From contig NC_084711.1 of NCBI RefSeq assembly GCF_033807575.1, positions 4,216,001 through 4,280,000 of the forward strand: a stretch of DNA of 64,000 nt, written 5' to 3'. This document shows positions 46,601-55,612 of this stretch, piece after piece. Both the position numbers and the translations under genes were made by a program. The notes below the pieces were generated by a model. The model had not been told where the DNA came from, ran no database searches, and saw only the letters and a program-made list of their open reading frames with translations. Position 1 is the first letter of the stretch, and every line of letters starts with the position of its first letter. This DNA is from Cydia pomonella (taxonomy: Eukaryota > Arthropoda > Insecta > Lepidoptera > Tortricidae).

Positions 46601-49600
46601 ATCTATGTTGTTAACACAATCCGTATAATACGGCCGGAGGTTGCCATGCCGCTGCCCAGCGGGGGCGCGTCGGACTCGACAACGGACTGCTTACGAGTAC
46701 CGGCTCCGCGACCAGCCGCTACGTAGGGAACATATTACACTCCTTATATCACCTGTATAGAGTGGTCCATGTTGTTAATAATCCGTATAACACGGCCGGA
46801 GGTGGGCTTGCCGCCGCCCGGCGGGGGCGCGTCGGACTCGGCGACGGACTGCTTGCGGGTGCCGGCGCGCGACCAGCCACTCGGGGCCGCCGCGGTGGTC
46901 GTGCCGCCGTACCACATGCCGTTCTTTTTGCCGTAACTTGCTGCCTGTTTGGTGAAAGTTTGATTAGTATATGTTTCATTGATATTGAATAAGCGTTAAC
47001 TTTGTCAAAGTAAAAGTTTTTAAATTAAAAACTTGTAGGGAGATGTAAACTATTAGGACGTTTCAATAAATAATATTGAGGAATTTTAAGGGATATCTAA
47101 AATGCTTCCTATGCACGCTCTATTTGCGAAAATAATTGCTAGTTAACCCCCTTCGAATTCTAATTCCATATGACGTTTGTTAGATGCTGAAATTAAATTT
47201 TACGAAACATTTTATCCAAAGTATAATGAATGTAGACACATCTGCATCACGACTGAGTTGCAAATCTACTTCAGCAATCATTTTTGTCTACATTTTATAT
47301 ATTCCTTCATACTTTAACTACCAAAGCAACAAGAAATCTTTTGCCCGCCGCAGTCCAAAACAAAATGCCATTAAGTAGTCGTAATGCACAATTTCCCTCA
47401 GCACCCGCAATTTAGCCGAGCCCTGGCTAACGCCGTTCAATTGTTTCCGAGGGTGTGAGGACCCTGACCCGATTGGCGTCTGATAAATGCACTCAGGCAA
47501 ACACCGCCGAATTCATGTGCATACAATAGATTACGATTGCAATTTCGTATGAGGCTAGGGCGGAAAGGTGTGTTTGTTTATACGAGTAGTACGTATGTTG
47601 AGAATGTAATTAATTTGGAATTGTGTGTCTATTAAACAGGTACACCTCGCAACAATATGAAGTTAGCTTGGCCGTGGGACTTAGTCAATTTGTGTAAGAA
47701 ATTTCCTGTAATATTTTATTTTATTTATTTAATTGCAGTGACAGGTGTCCGATTCGGGTCTCGCCACATAGGAGAGGTCAAGAAACAAAAAAAAAAACAA
47801 CGGGTTGCACTTCGGGAGTGCCGGCCCAATTGAAAATTAACGTTGTGCATTTTAGATATTTTGGAATGATTAGGGAATAATTTTGCACGAATTGCTTTAA
47901 TTTGCTTTAATTTAATTTAATCATTTACTTATGTGGTAAAATACAATACTATCATTTATGTGGTAAAATACAATATTCATTTATTGCGGTCAGGTCGGAC
48001 CAGGTCACGTGTCCGTCTTACGAATTTTCAATCTGACGAATCTGTCGGTCACGTGACATGTCGCGAGTTTAACATTTTTTCCCCATCACAAAAAGTGCAC
48101 AGCGCCGCTACAGAAGTTTTCACTTCAAAAATCGGACAAGAGCAAGATAGCGGCCCCCAGAGCAGCATAGACCTATATACGTATGCATAAAGTTGAATTT
48201 CAATTTTGACACTTCGGTGGCGCGTCCTCCGAGTGACACCTTTTGTGTTTGACACACGTCGAAAGGGTTACACCGTATCCAATTACTTTGCAGAACAGTT
48301 AAGTTTTTATAAATACTTTCTCTATCTACTTCTATAGGTCTCAACAACAATGTACATAGCTTCTACGTGTGTCGCTACAGTTTAATTTAACGAAGGAGAA
48401 TTTATTCGAGAATTCTTCGGCTTTACGAGGGAATGCTGGTCAGTTCCGACCCGTTGTTTTTTCACGTATTATATGCGAATGCTTTAACCTACTTTACATT
48501 ATTGGGGGCCGGCCGTTAGCCGTGTTATTGTTTAACGCTAGTAGATATGCATAAGAATTTTAATTTGAATGTTAGAATACTTTCCTTTAATCATTTAGTC
48601 ACGTTTTTTAGTACGATAATACATATACATATATAATTAAACTTAACAGAGCTAATAAAGAGCTTTGTCTTAAAAAAGAAGCTTGATAGACTCTTAGGAA
48701 TCTAAACCCTATGGCATATGACAGGTCTTTTTATATGGAGTAGGCAGCTGTCACGTTATATGTTTGTAGACATTTTTTAGAAAATTGATTTTACAAGTTA
48801 ATAGTTTTAATTTTTAGAAATGTAACATTTTAAATAATAAAAATACGGTAATGACACATTTCTTCAATTATTTCTTTAATTAAGTTCAACCAATAGCGAC
48901 TATTCAGGAACTATAAAATGGATCATCATTGGACGCGAGAGTTATACATACGGCCCGATTCGAAGAATGAGATACGATGACGATAAGTTCTGGCTTAGAT
49001 ATGTTCTCATTTAGATATCTTTTATATGTCGTATAATTGACAGAAGCAGCTCGATTCGGGCAACCAATGTCACTTTGACGTTAGAAATATCGTAGATAGA
49101 TCTTATTGGGATCACAACGGAATCGAAATAAACGTCAATTTTGACATGTCGTTTAGTTATCGATCTTTTAAAGATCTCAAACGTGTCTTAACCATTCTTC
49201 GAATCGGGCCGATAGTTAACTTTGAAATTGAAAGAATAATTTTATTTTATTTCAGAAGTCCTACCCTACGGTGGTCCCGTTCTTTTGATCTAATCAAATG
49301 CAGGAATTATAAATTTAGTCACGTGCCAGGTAAATAAAACTTACTTTTTTCTAATCTTATTACTCCCAATACCAAAGGTACTTGTGCTCACTAACCATAA
49401 TACTGATCCTCAAATCCTCAGCACTTTTCGCGTAATACCGTATCCTAATTCGCGATATTTTGCCACGGGCGCGCGCCGCGCCATCCAACACAGTACTGTA
49501 AGTGTAAACACGCGCGTTTCGACCACCGAAAAGTCCTTGGCAAGTGTACTGACCGTCTGTCAAGGACATCGCGGTGCGTGCAACACCAGCCAGATTGACC

Positions 49601-52600
49601 TTCGCGAATACTGATAAAGTTTGAAGAACTGTGTAAGAACGGTCTCGCGTTTGGCTCGCCCGGGTGCAGCGCGAAAACTGTGTACCCAACTCTATTCTTC
49701 TTATTCTTCAACTCTTCTCAGAACTCTTAGAACATAATTTGACTACGACACAATGTTTTTATTTTCTAACTATTGTAGTTTTTTGTTGAATCAATTTGTT
49801 AGGCTTTTATAACTATGTCAGCATTGACCAATTTTCGTAGGGATTTTTTTTAATTTAGTCTTAACTACCAGAGCATCGGTAATCATTTTTGAAAATTTAC
49901 GGTATATTTAGTACATCATGTTCACTGTAACGTCAGTTGTGACATCGAATGCGACGTTTTGAATTAAAACCAAGTAGCGATACAATGGCTTGCTAAATAA
50001 TTTTATATGGAAAAATAAAAGTCGTCCATTTTTTATACGACCTATGAAAGTGTGTTCATTACCTAAAGTCTAAATTCACCCTTTGATTATGCGGTCGATG
50101 CTGTTATCTTTATCTTTGTGTATCACTGAACTTGTATTTGAGTACCGAACCAACTTTTGAGTTACGTATACCGTAAATTATGTCTTTCCTAAGAGGAAAG
50201 CTATATATATACATGAGCTCAACCTTAGTTGGTTAATAGTATTCGGCAAATCATCGTGTGTTAAGCGAGGTCGTATCATGAAAATTGCTGCATAGCAAGT
50301 GGACTGCGGCGCTCGGAATTAATACGGCGAAAATGTTGGACATTTTGTCGTTTAGCGGGTAATTGGGGTATCGGACGGATTTTATTCGTTAACGAGGTGA
50401 TTTTGTTCCGTGGTGAAATGTTTTAGCTTGATTTTTGTATGCCCTGTAATTCACACGAGGTTTGGTTTAAAGGATGACTCACGCTAGACCTGGCTGTACC
50501 CGGGCCGTGGCGTTTGATACGTAATTTTCTAGGAAGGTAATCACGTGGTTCTTTCCATAGAAAATGAAGCACTGGAAGCTCCGGCCCTGCCCCGGCCCGG
50601 TCTGGCGTGAGACATCCTTTAAGGTACCATCAGCCGCAAAGCTGCATGGCGATTTTATCAATGAATTCATGCATAATTTCTCCATGCAATTTCGCAGCTC
50701 ACTGTACTATGGTCTGAAAGATTTTTATATGTAGTACCAAAACTAAAATTACTGAAGTCCTTAACTTGGGAGATTTAAATCTTTAACTACAGCTTTAACT
50801 TAGGAGATCTCTAACGTCTTGGCTTAATTATGTTTTTTAAGGTATCAAGTCTCAAAATAACACAAAAACCGCCGTCTTTATTAGCTAATATCCTCACCTG
50901 CCACAACCATAAACTTACAGCTGATTAAAGAAAAAAATTGTTACTATCACCAAAAGTCTAAGAAGAATTTTGGTTCGTCATCGCGTTTGTGAGGCAAATA
51001 CATCACGCTTATTCACGTTCAAATACTAGGTACATGTACCTTTGATGATACCATAAGATATAAAATAATAACAAACAAAATAAAGAACACGGTTCCCAAA
51101 TGAATGGTCGACTACTCAGCCCACTAAGAAGTCCAAGATATTACTCACGACTGAAGGTAAATTTTCGTCGTGAATTTTACGTCCGGCGTCCTGCATGTAC
51201 AGTGGAATTTTATAACGACGTGGTATTTTACGAAAACAACCTAGTCGACTGGTGAAAAATAATGAAAAAGATTGCTTTCGCTTTGTTAATTTCTTTGCAT
51301 ACCATTAAGAACCCTTACCTAATTTCATACTCATTACCGTATCTACCCGACGCACTCACCACTCCACACGCAAAACTCTTGAATATTTATAAGAAAAACA
51401 TTTGATTACATAATTTTGCCGTATAAATTACACCTACAACATTTGACGTCCTTTTGTTCACGTTAATTAACCAGGAACTAGGTATACAGTAAAATCACGA
51501 GTAATAAATATGCAAACTAATTTGAATTTTATTCCGTTGACATAGAGTTCTAATATGTATATTTGGGCGTGACTGTTCAGCCTTGAGAAATCAACGGTTG
51601 TATGTGGTAAGTAACTGTCCGGAAGGATTAGGAGCCTAGATAAGGCAAAGTCCTGTAAATACTGAACTTATTAACTTGCAAAAGAAATGGGGACAAAGAC
51701 GTTAAGGTTGGGTTTAGTTAGGGTATGGTCATGGTCAATGTGTGTAGATTGCTTTTAGAAAAAAATATTGAGTTTCAATACGTTTTAATTGCGGAGTCAT
51801 CTAAAGTACCTACTTCAGATGACTACAGCTTAGTTAGATTTCGTGGTAGTTTACTTCAAAGCAGAATGCCATTAACAAGCCAAGATCTAATTATTATACC
51901 TAAGCCAAACGGTTAGAAATTGGCTTAGGTATTCCACCCATGGCTCCAGAATAATATGTTTCCGAAAGTCTATGATTTTGTGTGCTTTTAGAGTATTATC
52001 GTAAAAGTATTATCGGCGAGACAGAGACTTAGAGAGACACTGACAGAGACTTACAGGAGGCTCAGGCAGAGGCACGGAGACAGGTAGAGACACAACGACG
52101 AAGGCGTCCTCATCGCTATCCAAGCTGCCAGCCAACGGAATCTGCTTGGGCCCCACACTTTGATGCCCTTCTAGAATCTTCTCGGTGAGACAGAGACTTA
52201 GAGAGACAGTGTGAGAGACTTACATCAGGCTCAGGCACGGAGACAGGTAGAGACACAACGATGATGGCATCCTCATCGCTATCCAAGCTGCCAGCCAACG
52301 GAATCTGCTTGGTACCCAGACTTTGAAACCCTATTATTAACGTCTTATTGGTGAGAGAGAGAGAGATTGAGAGAGACAGTGAGAGAGACTTACGGCTCAG
52401 CCACGGACACAGCTGGAGACACAACGACGAAGGCGTCCTCATCGTTATCCAAGCTGCCAGCCAACGGAATCTGCTTGGTCCCCACACTTTGATGCCCTTC
52501 TAGAGTCTTATCGGTGAGACAGAGACAGTGAGAGAGACTTACAGGAGGCTCAGGCACGGAGACAGGTAGAGACACAACAACGAACGCGTCCTCGTCGCTA

Positions 52601-52658
52601 TCCAGCATCGAGTCAGCTGCCAGCCAACGGAATCTGCTTGGGCCCCACACTTTGATGC
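31621..52658 (-). CDS. DCX-EMAP: doublecortin-domain EMAP protein (DCX-EMAP), 5' end incomplete
   Basis: Firm exons, 5' to 3' on the minus strand: 46753-46944, 44559-44675, 43686-43816, 41892-42022, 41650-41788, 41130-41279, 40258-40429, 39977-40072, 35357-35494, 34707-34838, 34415-34543, 34024-34152, 33524-33652, 33134-33296, 32567-32749, 32265-32360, 32070-32184, 31621-31774. All phases agree, giving 831 codons and a stop. Order: a Gly/Pro-rich linker, a DCX domain (RVIRIINNMDHSIQ to ETFYLG), a basic linker, the HELP motif (NLWVLPTGELLYYVAA, RHYMGHTEDIQ), then WD40 repeats of the tandem EMAP propeller ending LMLWELVDD. Upstream, the exon-like cassette 52055-52658 can join in phase 0. The initiator and any first DCX domain were not found. 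EMAPs bind microtubules; fly DCX-EMAP acts in mechanosensory cilia, so that role is inferred here. Confidence 0.88.
35191..35345. repeat. GC-rich repeat fragment in DCX-EMAP intron
   Basis: A GC island in AT-rich intron with repeated GAGCGT(C/T)C motifs and inverse forms (GCTCGAGCG). It lies beside the splice donor of the exon at 35357-35494. It resembles a foldback element, but I cannot define ends. Confidence 0.35.
35495..39976 (-). other. 4.5-kb DCX-EMAP intron
   Basis: No coding signal. About 36440-36780 is an A-rich stretch with repeated GGAG.TGTAAA(A)GT motifs, probably an old retroelement 3' region. GCTACG-rich sequence lies near 37496-37545. A MITE occupies 38433-38601. The rest is AT-rich and unexplained. 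Confidence 0.5.
38433..38601. mobile_element. MITE family B, copy 1
   Basis: Left TTTTGTGTTATTTCTAGTCA then GAATC; right GATTCTGAGTCGAAATAACA then CAAAA, inverted. A second copy sits at 57520-57652. In a DCX-EMAP intron. Confidence 0.7.
41130..41788 (-). other. DCX-EMAP: HELP-motif exons of DCX-EMAP
   Basis: Exons 41650-41788 and 41130-41279 encode PIRVTIRGLRRTFYPP, then YGYRGSDSRRNLWVLPTG, ELLYYVAAVAIMYD and QRHYMGHTEDIQ. This is the hydrophobic EMAP-like (HELP) motif that forms part of the first propeller and underlies tubulin binding in EML proteins. Confidence 0.9.
42759..42780. repeat. (ATCT)n microsatellite
   Basis: Five to six ATCT units in a DCX-EMAP intron. Confidence 0.85.
43196..43565 (+). 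mobile_element. dispersed retroelement tail, copy 2
   Basis: Nearly the same sequence as 28376-28730 (shared GGTACGTCCTTAAACTACGT, GGTATGGGCATTGTGAATGT and GGCAACGCGCATGTAACTC), ending in an A-run. It lies in a DCX-EMAP intron in the opposite orientation to the gene. Confidence 0.8.
44694..44759. repeat. AT-rich hairpin next to a DCX exon acceptor
   Basis: Positions 44694-44724 and 44729-44759 are inverse copies with about one mismatch and a 4-nt TGAG loop. On the minus strand it ends 18 nt before the exon starting at 44675. Confidence 0.8.
46330..46752 (-). pseudogene. tandem degenerate copies of the DCX exon
   Basis: Three imperfect copies of the exon at 46753-46944 lie downstream of it, near 46590-46752, 46430-46590 and 46330-46430. 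They share the GTCGGACTCG, GCTTGC, ACGGCCGGAGG and TGTATAGAGTG.TC blocks. In the closest copy the frame is shifted and a stop follows the RIIRIV block, though a GT donor is kept. They look like dead exon copies. Confidence 0.8.
47671..47735 (+). mobile_element. SINE 3' fragment
   Basis: GTGGGACTTAGTCAATTTGT and an ATTTTATTTATTT tail match the end of the SINE at 60549-60815. The head is absent. Confidence 0.65.
48951..49211. mobile_element. MITE with CGGCCCGATTCGAAGAATG ends
   Basis: Left CGGCCCGATTCGAAGAATG and right CATTCTTCGAATCGGGCCG are exact inverses. ATA stands on both flanks and could be a 3-bp target duplication. A CGATTCGGGC echo lies inside. Confidence 0.78.
49360..49569 (-). CDS. 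unrecognised small open frame, 69 aa
   Basis: The frame runs from an ATG at 49567-49569 (MSLTDGQYTCQGLFGG...) to a stop at 49360. It is basic and arginine-rich in the middle (ISRIRIRYYAKSAED) and ends WYWE. The frame stays open upstream without an ATG to about 49689. The GC content is higher than the flanks. No domain, signal peptide or membrane segment is recognised. It lies inside a DCX-EMAP intron on the same strand, so it could be an unrecognised exon (ATG|GTTAGT could act as a donor), a lineage-specific gene, or chance. Confidence 0.2.
   Translation of the reverse strand: MSLTDGQYTCQGLFGGRNARVYTYSTVLDGAARARGKISRIRIRYYAKSAEDLRISIMVSEHKYLWYWE
50467..50622. mobile_element. foldback MITE with TTAAAGGATG ends
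   Basis: Left TTAAAGGATGACTCACGC pairs with right GCGTGAGACATCCTTTAA. The next inner blocks (AGACC.GG, CCCGGGCC/GGCCCGG) also pair. Confidence 0.72.
50624..50707. mobile_element. second foldback, directly adjacent
   Basis: GTACCATCAGCCGCAAAGC pairs imperfectly with TTCGCAGCTCACTGTAC, and GCATGG with CCATGC, around an AT-rich centre. It abuts the previous element within about 2 bp. Confidence 0.55.
52055..52658 (-). repeat. DCX-EMAP: four tandem exon-like units upstream of DCX-EMAP
   Basis: Units on the minus strand: 52543-52658, 52394-52499, 52224-52330, 52055-52170 (spacing 149-174 bp). Each has an AG acceptor, an SLD(S/N)DEDA(F/I)(V/I)VVS core and a GTAAGT donor, separated by GAGA/CTCT-rich spacers. 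Units 1, 3 and 4 enter with two bases and leave in phase 0, matching the exon at 46944. Unit 2 leaves in phase 2 and would break frame. Unit 1 differs by a 10-bp insertion that changes its N-terminal half (IKVWGPSRFRWLA against GHQSVGPKQIPLAG). These may be alternative exons or a mix of live and dead copies. Confidence 0.7.
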
Positions 52659-53157
52659 CTACACTTTGAAGTCTTATACGTTTTATTCTCTTAAGTTATA
52701 TATAACCTGTAAGATTTTATTGGTTTAGGTACGGCCATGTTCGCTTATAGGTACTTGAATTTCTTGTTATAAATTAATTACAAAAACACGATTAAGTAGT
52801 AGTAATTGAATAAGGCACGGAAGCTCGGAAGAATTGAAGAATGTATGCCTTAATTTTATATCCCAAATACAAAAATGACAATCTGATTGACCTAATTTGT
52901 TCAATACATTTTTTACTGCTATAAATTATAATAGTTATAAATCTATGTAATGTTGGAATATAAACTGGTTTTACGAATAAAAATGATTATGATTATTTTA
53001 GTGCGAAATTAGTGAAAAGCGAATATATTTGGTAATACATATATCGGCCAATTGAACAGTCAATTTTGATATTGTTTATCGCAACGTTTATAATTTAGAA
53101 TAAAGGCACTCAATACTCATACTTCGTTTAATGAGCGGAGAAATGACAAGCTCATAA
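52659..53157. other. AT-rich stretch upstream of the exon cassette
   Basis: No coding signal, repeat or promoter motif that I can support. Confidence 0.5.
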
Positions 53158-53266
53158 GATGTCACAGCGATACGATACCGATCTGTCAGCGTCTAAAGTG
53201 ACATTTCTTCAACCCGAAAACGTCATTTTTAACACTGACAGATCGGTATCGTATCGTTGTGACATC
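53158..53266. mobile_element. foldback element with ~32-bp arms
   Basis: GATGTCACAGCGATACGATA (from 53158) is inverted at the right end (TATCGTATCGTTGTGACATC to 53266) with one mismatch. Arms continue through CCGATCTGTCAG. The nearby GGGCC suggests that true ends may lie further out. Confidence 0.7.
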
Positions 53267-53402
53267 GTATAAGCATTGTTCGACTTGGGCCGTAGTTTTT
53301 AGGTAGTGGTAATTAATACACAATCCACTTTATTGAAAAATTGTTGAATATATCGTGCCAATAACGGTGGTAAATGATATTTATATGAAAAGTAAGTTTG
53401 TC

Positions 53403-53715
53403 CCGGCATTTTGCCACGGCTCATGGGAGCCTGGGGTCCGCTTGGCAACTAATCCCGAGAGTTGACGTAGGCACTAGTTTTTCCGAAACCGCGACTGCCA
53501 TCTGACCTTTCAAGCCAGAGGGTAAACTAGGCTTTATTGGGATTAGTCCGGTTTCCTCACGATGTTTTCCTTCACCGAAATTAAAGCGACTGGTGAATAT
53601 CGAATGATATTTCGTACATAAGTTCCGAAAAATTCATTGGTATGAGCAGGGGTTTGAACCCGCGACCTCCGTATTGCAAGTTGCACGGTCTTACCGCTAG
53701 GCCACCAGCGCGTCA
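53403..53715 (-). mobile_element. SINE-type repeat with tRNA-like head
   Basis: The minus strand starts CTGGTGGCCTAGCGG (A box), then GGTCGCGGGTTCAAACCCC (B box) and the TTTTTCGGAACTTATGTAC body shared with 1-285 and 27321-27620. It continues into a different tail, the GTTGCCAAGCGGACCCCAGG block also seen alone near 3630 and 55575. Confidence 0.8.
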
Positions 53716-53796
53716 ATAATCAATCAGATCATCACCAAAAAAAATTATTTTTATATTTTTAAGACCGGCACTAGAGTTCATTTTGTCTACGTTAAA

Positions 53797-55168
53797 TAAG
53801 GTCCGACCGAGATCTCGGTCTCGGTCTCGGTCTCGGCATTCTTGGCCAAAAATCGAGCCGAGATCTCGGTCTCGGCTCTCGGCCAAAATGGGCCGAGATT
53901 CTTGCCGAGACCGAGAATAAGCAATGAGTTATCGTTGGTGAATTTGAATTTTCCGCGCACGAGCGCCGGGATCTAAGCCACTCGTTGGTTGCATCGCACG
54001 GTTGGTGAGACGTTTTTTGTGATTTAAATTGGTTTCGTAGCCACATTTTAAGCCAATTACTTATCAAATACTAAGTGTTGGGATCGGATAAGCGCGGTTG
54101 CAAGTAATGACTTGTTCATTTGGTTTTTTTTTCGTTTTGTGGTTGTTGTTATTGATGAATAAAGGAGTGTATATTGTTATCGGGATGTAACTTAGATTAA
54201 CTTGTTGTGAGTGGAAGATGACACTGGATATTTTGATACTAAATATATTTGTGTCAACTGGAAAAAGCAAAGCAGTATGTAAGTACAAAACGACACCTGT
54301 GGCGGATATTTTAGGTTACAATATAGAACTCTTTGAATTTTGATTATTGTTATTTTACCTCTTTTTGTGCACATCCGTACTGAAAAAACCGGTCACGCAC
54401 CACGGTGTCGGACCACGCATAATGGAAGGTACCTTCATACAATACAAAAAAGCCGTACAAGCAAAAGTGCTTATGTTAGTGGCACTTTCGTCGTTTTAAT
54501 AAGATCAGTTTTTTTTATAACTCTTAAATGGCTTAACCGACCGTATTCAAAATAATTTACCTGAAAAATTATTTGCTTATTTAGAATTTTTTTAATGGTT
54601 TTGCTCTCCCGGTTCAAAAGTTAGAGGGCATCACACAATTTTTTTTTAAAGCGATTATTGTCAAAAGTATTTACTTAATCAAAAAACGTTTTTAGCAACC
54701 TTTCTGTATTTTTAAAGACCTATCTAATGATGAGCCACATGGTTTTTTTTTACTGTTTGTTACATTTATACGGAGTATATATTTGAAAATATATTTTATA
54801 TATTTTTTTTTCGTAACATTATAAGCGACTTACATATAATACATCTAGACCTACGTTCCAACTTTGGTTATAAAATATACCGTATAGTTTTTGAGTTAAA
54901 TGGCTGTGACATGCGCACAGACCGACAGACATAAGGACATGACGTAACTACCCTAAAAATACTATTTAATAGCGCTACGAATTGATTATGATAACTTTTT
55001 TCTGATAAGTCGTCAAATTTCGATTATAAAAACAATTTTAGTGCAAAATTCGTATTTTTTCTCTATTTTATAAATTCTCGGTCTCGGTCTCGGCCGAGAA
55101 TCCCATTGAATCTCGGTCTCGGTCTCGGTCTCGGCCGAGACAAAAAAAGCGTTCTCGGTCGGACCTTA
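53797..55168. mobile_element. non-autonomous hAT-like transposon, 1372 bp
   Basis: Terminal inverted repeats TAAGGTCCGACCGAGA / TCTCGGTCGGACCTTA match exactly over 16 bp. Flanks carry an 8-bp target duplication ACGTTAAA at 53789-53796 and 55169-55176. Both ends are followed inward by arrays of TCTCGG/CCGAGA hexamers. The AT-rich interior has no transposase frame. Target size and end pattern fit hAT. Confidence 0.88.
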
Positions 55169-55522
55169 ACGTTAAATGTCACCCGCGTTCACAGCCCAGC
55201 CAAGTTCAAGTACCTGACTGGCACTATCTCGGCATGCAGCCCGCTTAGCATATGCCGGCGTGACGTACTTCCCCTGGCCGATGCATTAGCATATGCTTAA
55301 GGCATGACCAGGTAGTTGAGTATACAAGTCTTGCACTGACGTTTTAAGGTTGATATACTATGTAAGATCATAGTTGAAAGATCAACCGTTCGAAATTCAA
55401 AAAAATAATTATTCGTCGCGGTCGCGGAAAAGAGAGAAAACAAAAGAGGTGATTTTTCATTTACAGTTAGCTCATGTTTTATAGGCTTTGGGAATTTTAG
55501 CTGCAATTAGTCTTTATCATCA

Positions 55523-55612
55523 TCATCTTCCTTGCATGTCCCGACATTTTTGCTACGGCTCATGGGAACCTGGGGTCCGCTTGGCAACTAATCTCAAGAA
55601 TTGGCGTAATTT
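55523..55612 (-). mobile_element. fragment of the SINE tail repeat
   Basis: Shares CGGCTCATGGGA.CCTGGGG and TCCGCTTGGCAACTAATC with 53403-53460. Confidence 0.7.

Larger units (their letters stand above)
43686..46944 (-). other. DCX-EMAP: DCX-domain exons of DCX-EMAP
   Basis: Exons 46753-46944, 44559-44675 and 43686-43816 join in phase 0. They form a doublecortin fold: strand 1 RVIRIINNMDHS, strand 2 CRVLLNLRTTQPFEEVLEDL, helix, then KRMYTITGQEVRSFSQLRND and DVETFYLG. DCX domains bind the groove between protofilaments on microtubules. The linker before it (GKKNGMWYGGTTT, SGWSRAG) is basic and flexible. Confidence 0.85.
46945..52054 (-). other. DCX-EMAP upstream intron
   Basis: About 5.1 kb between the DCX exon and the exon cassette. 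It holds a SINE tail (47671-47735), a MITE at 48951-49211, paired foldbacks at 50467-50707 and a small orphan frame at 49360-49569. The stretch 47975-48265 is richer in GC and looks repeat-derived. The remainder shows nothing I can name. Confidence 0.5.

Noticed and set aside
53792..54067. Open frame rich in Arg/Pro over the TCTCGG array
   Set aside because: It is a translation of hexamer repeats inside the hAT-like element.
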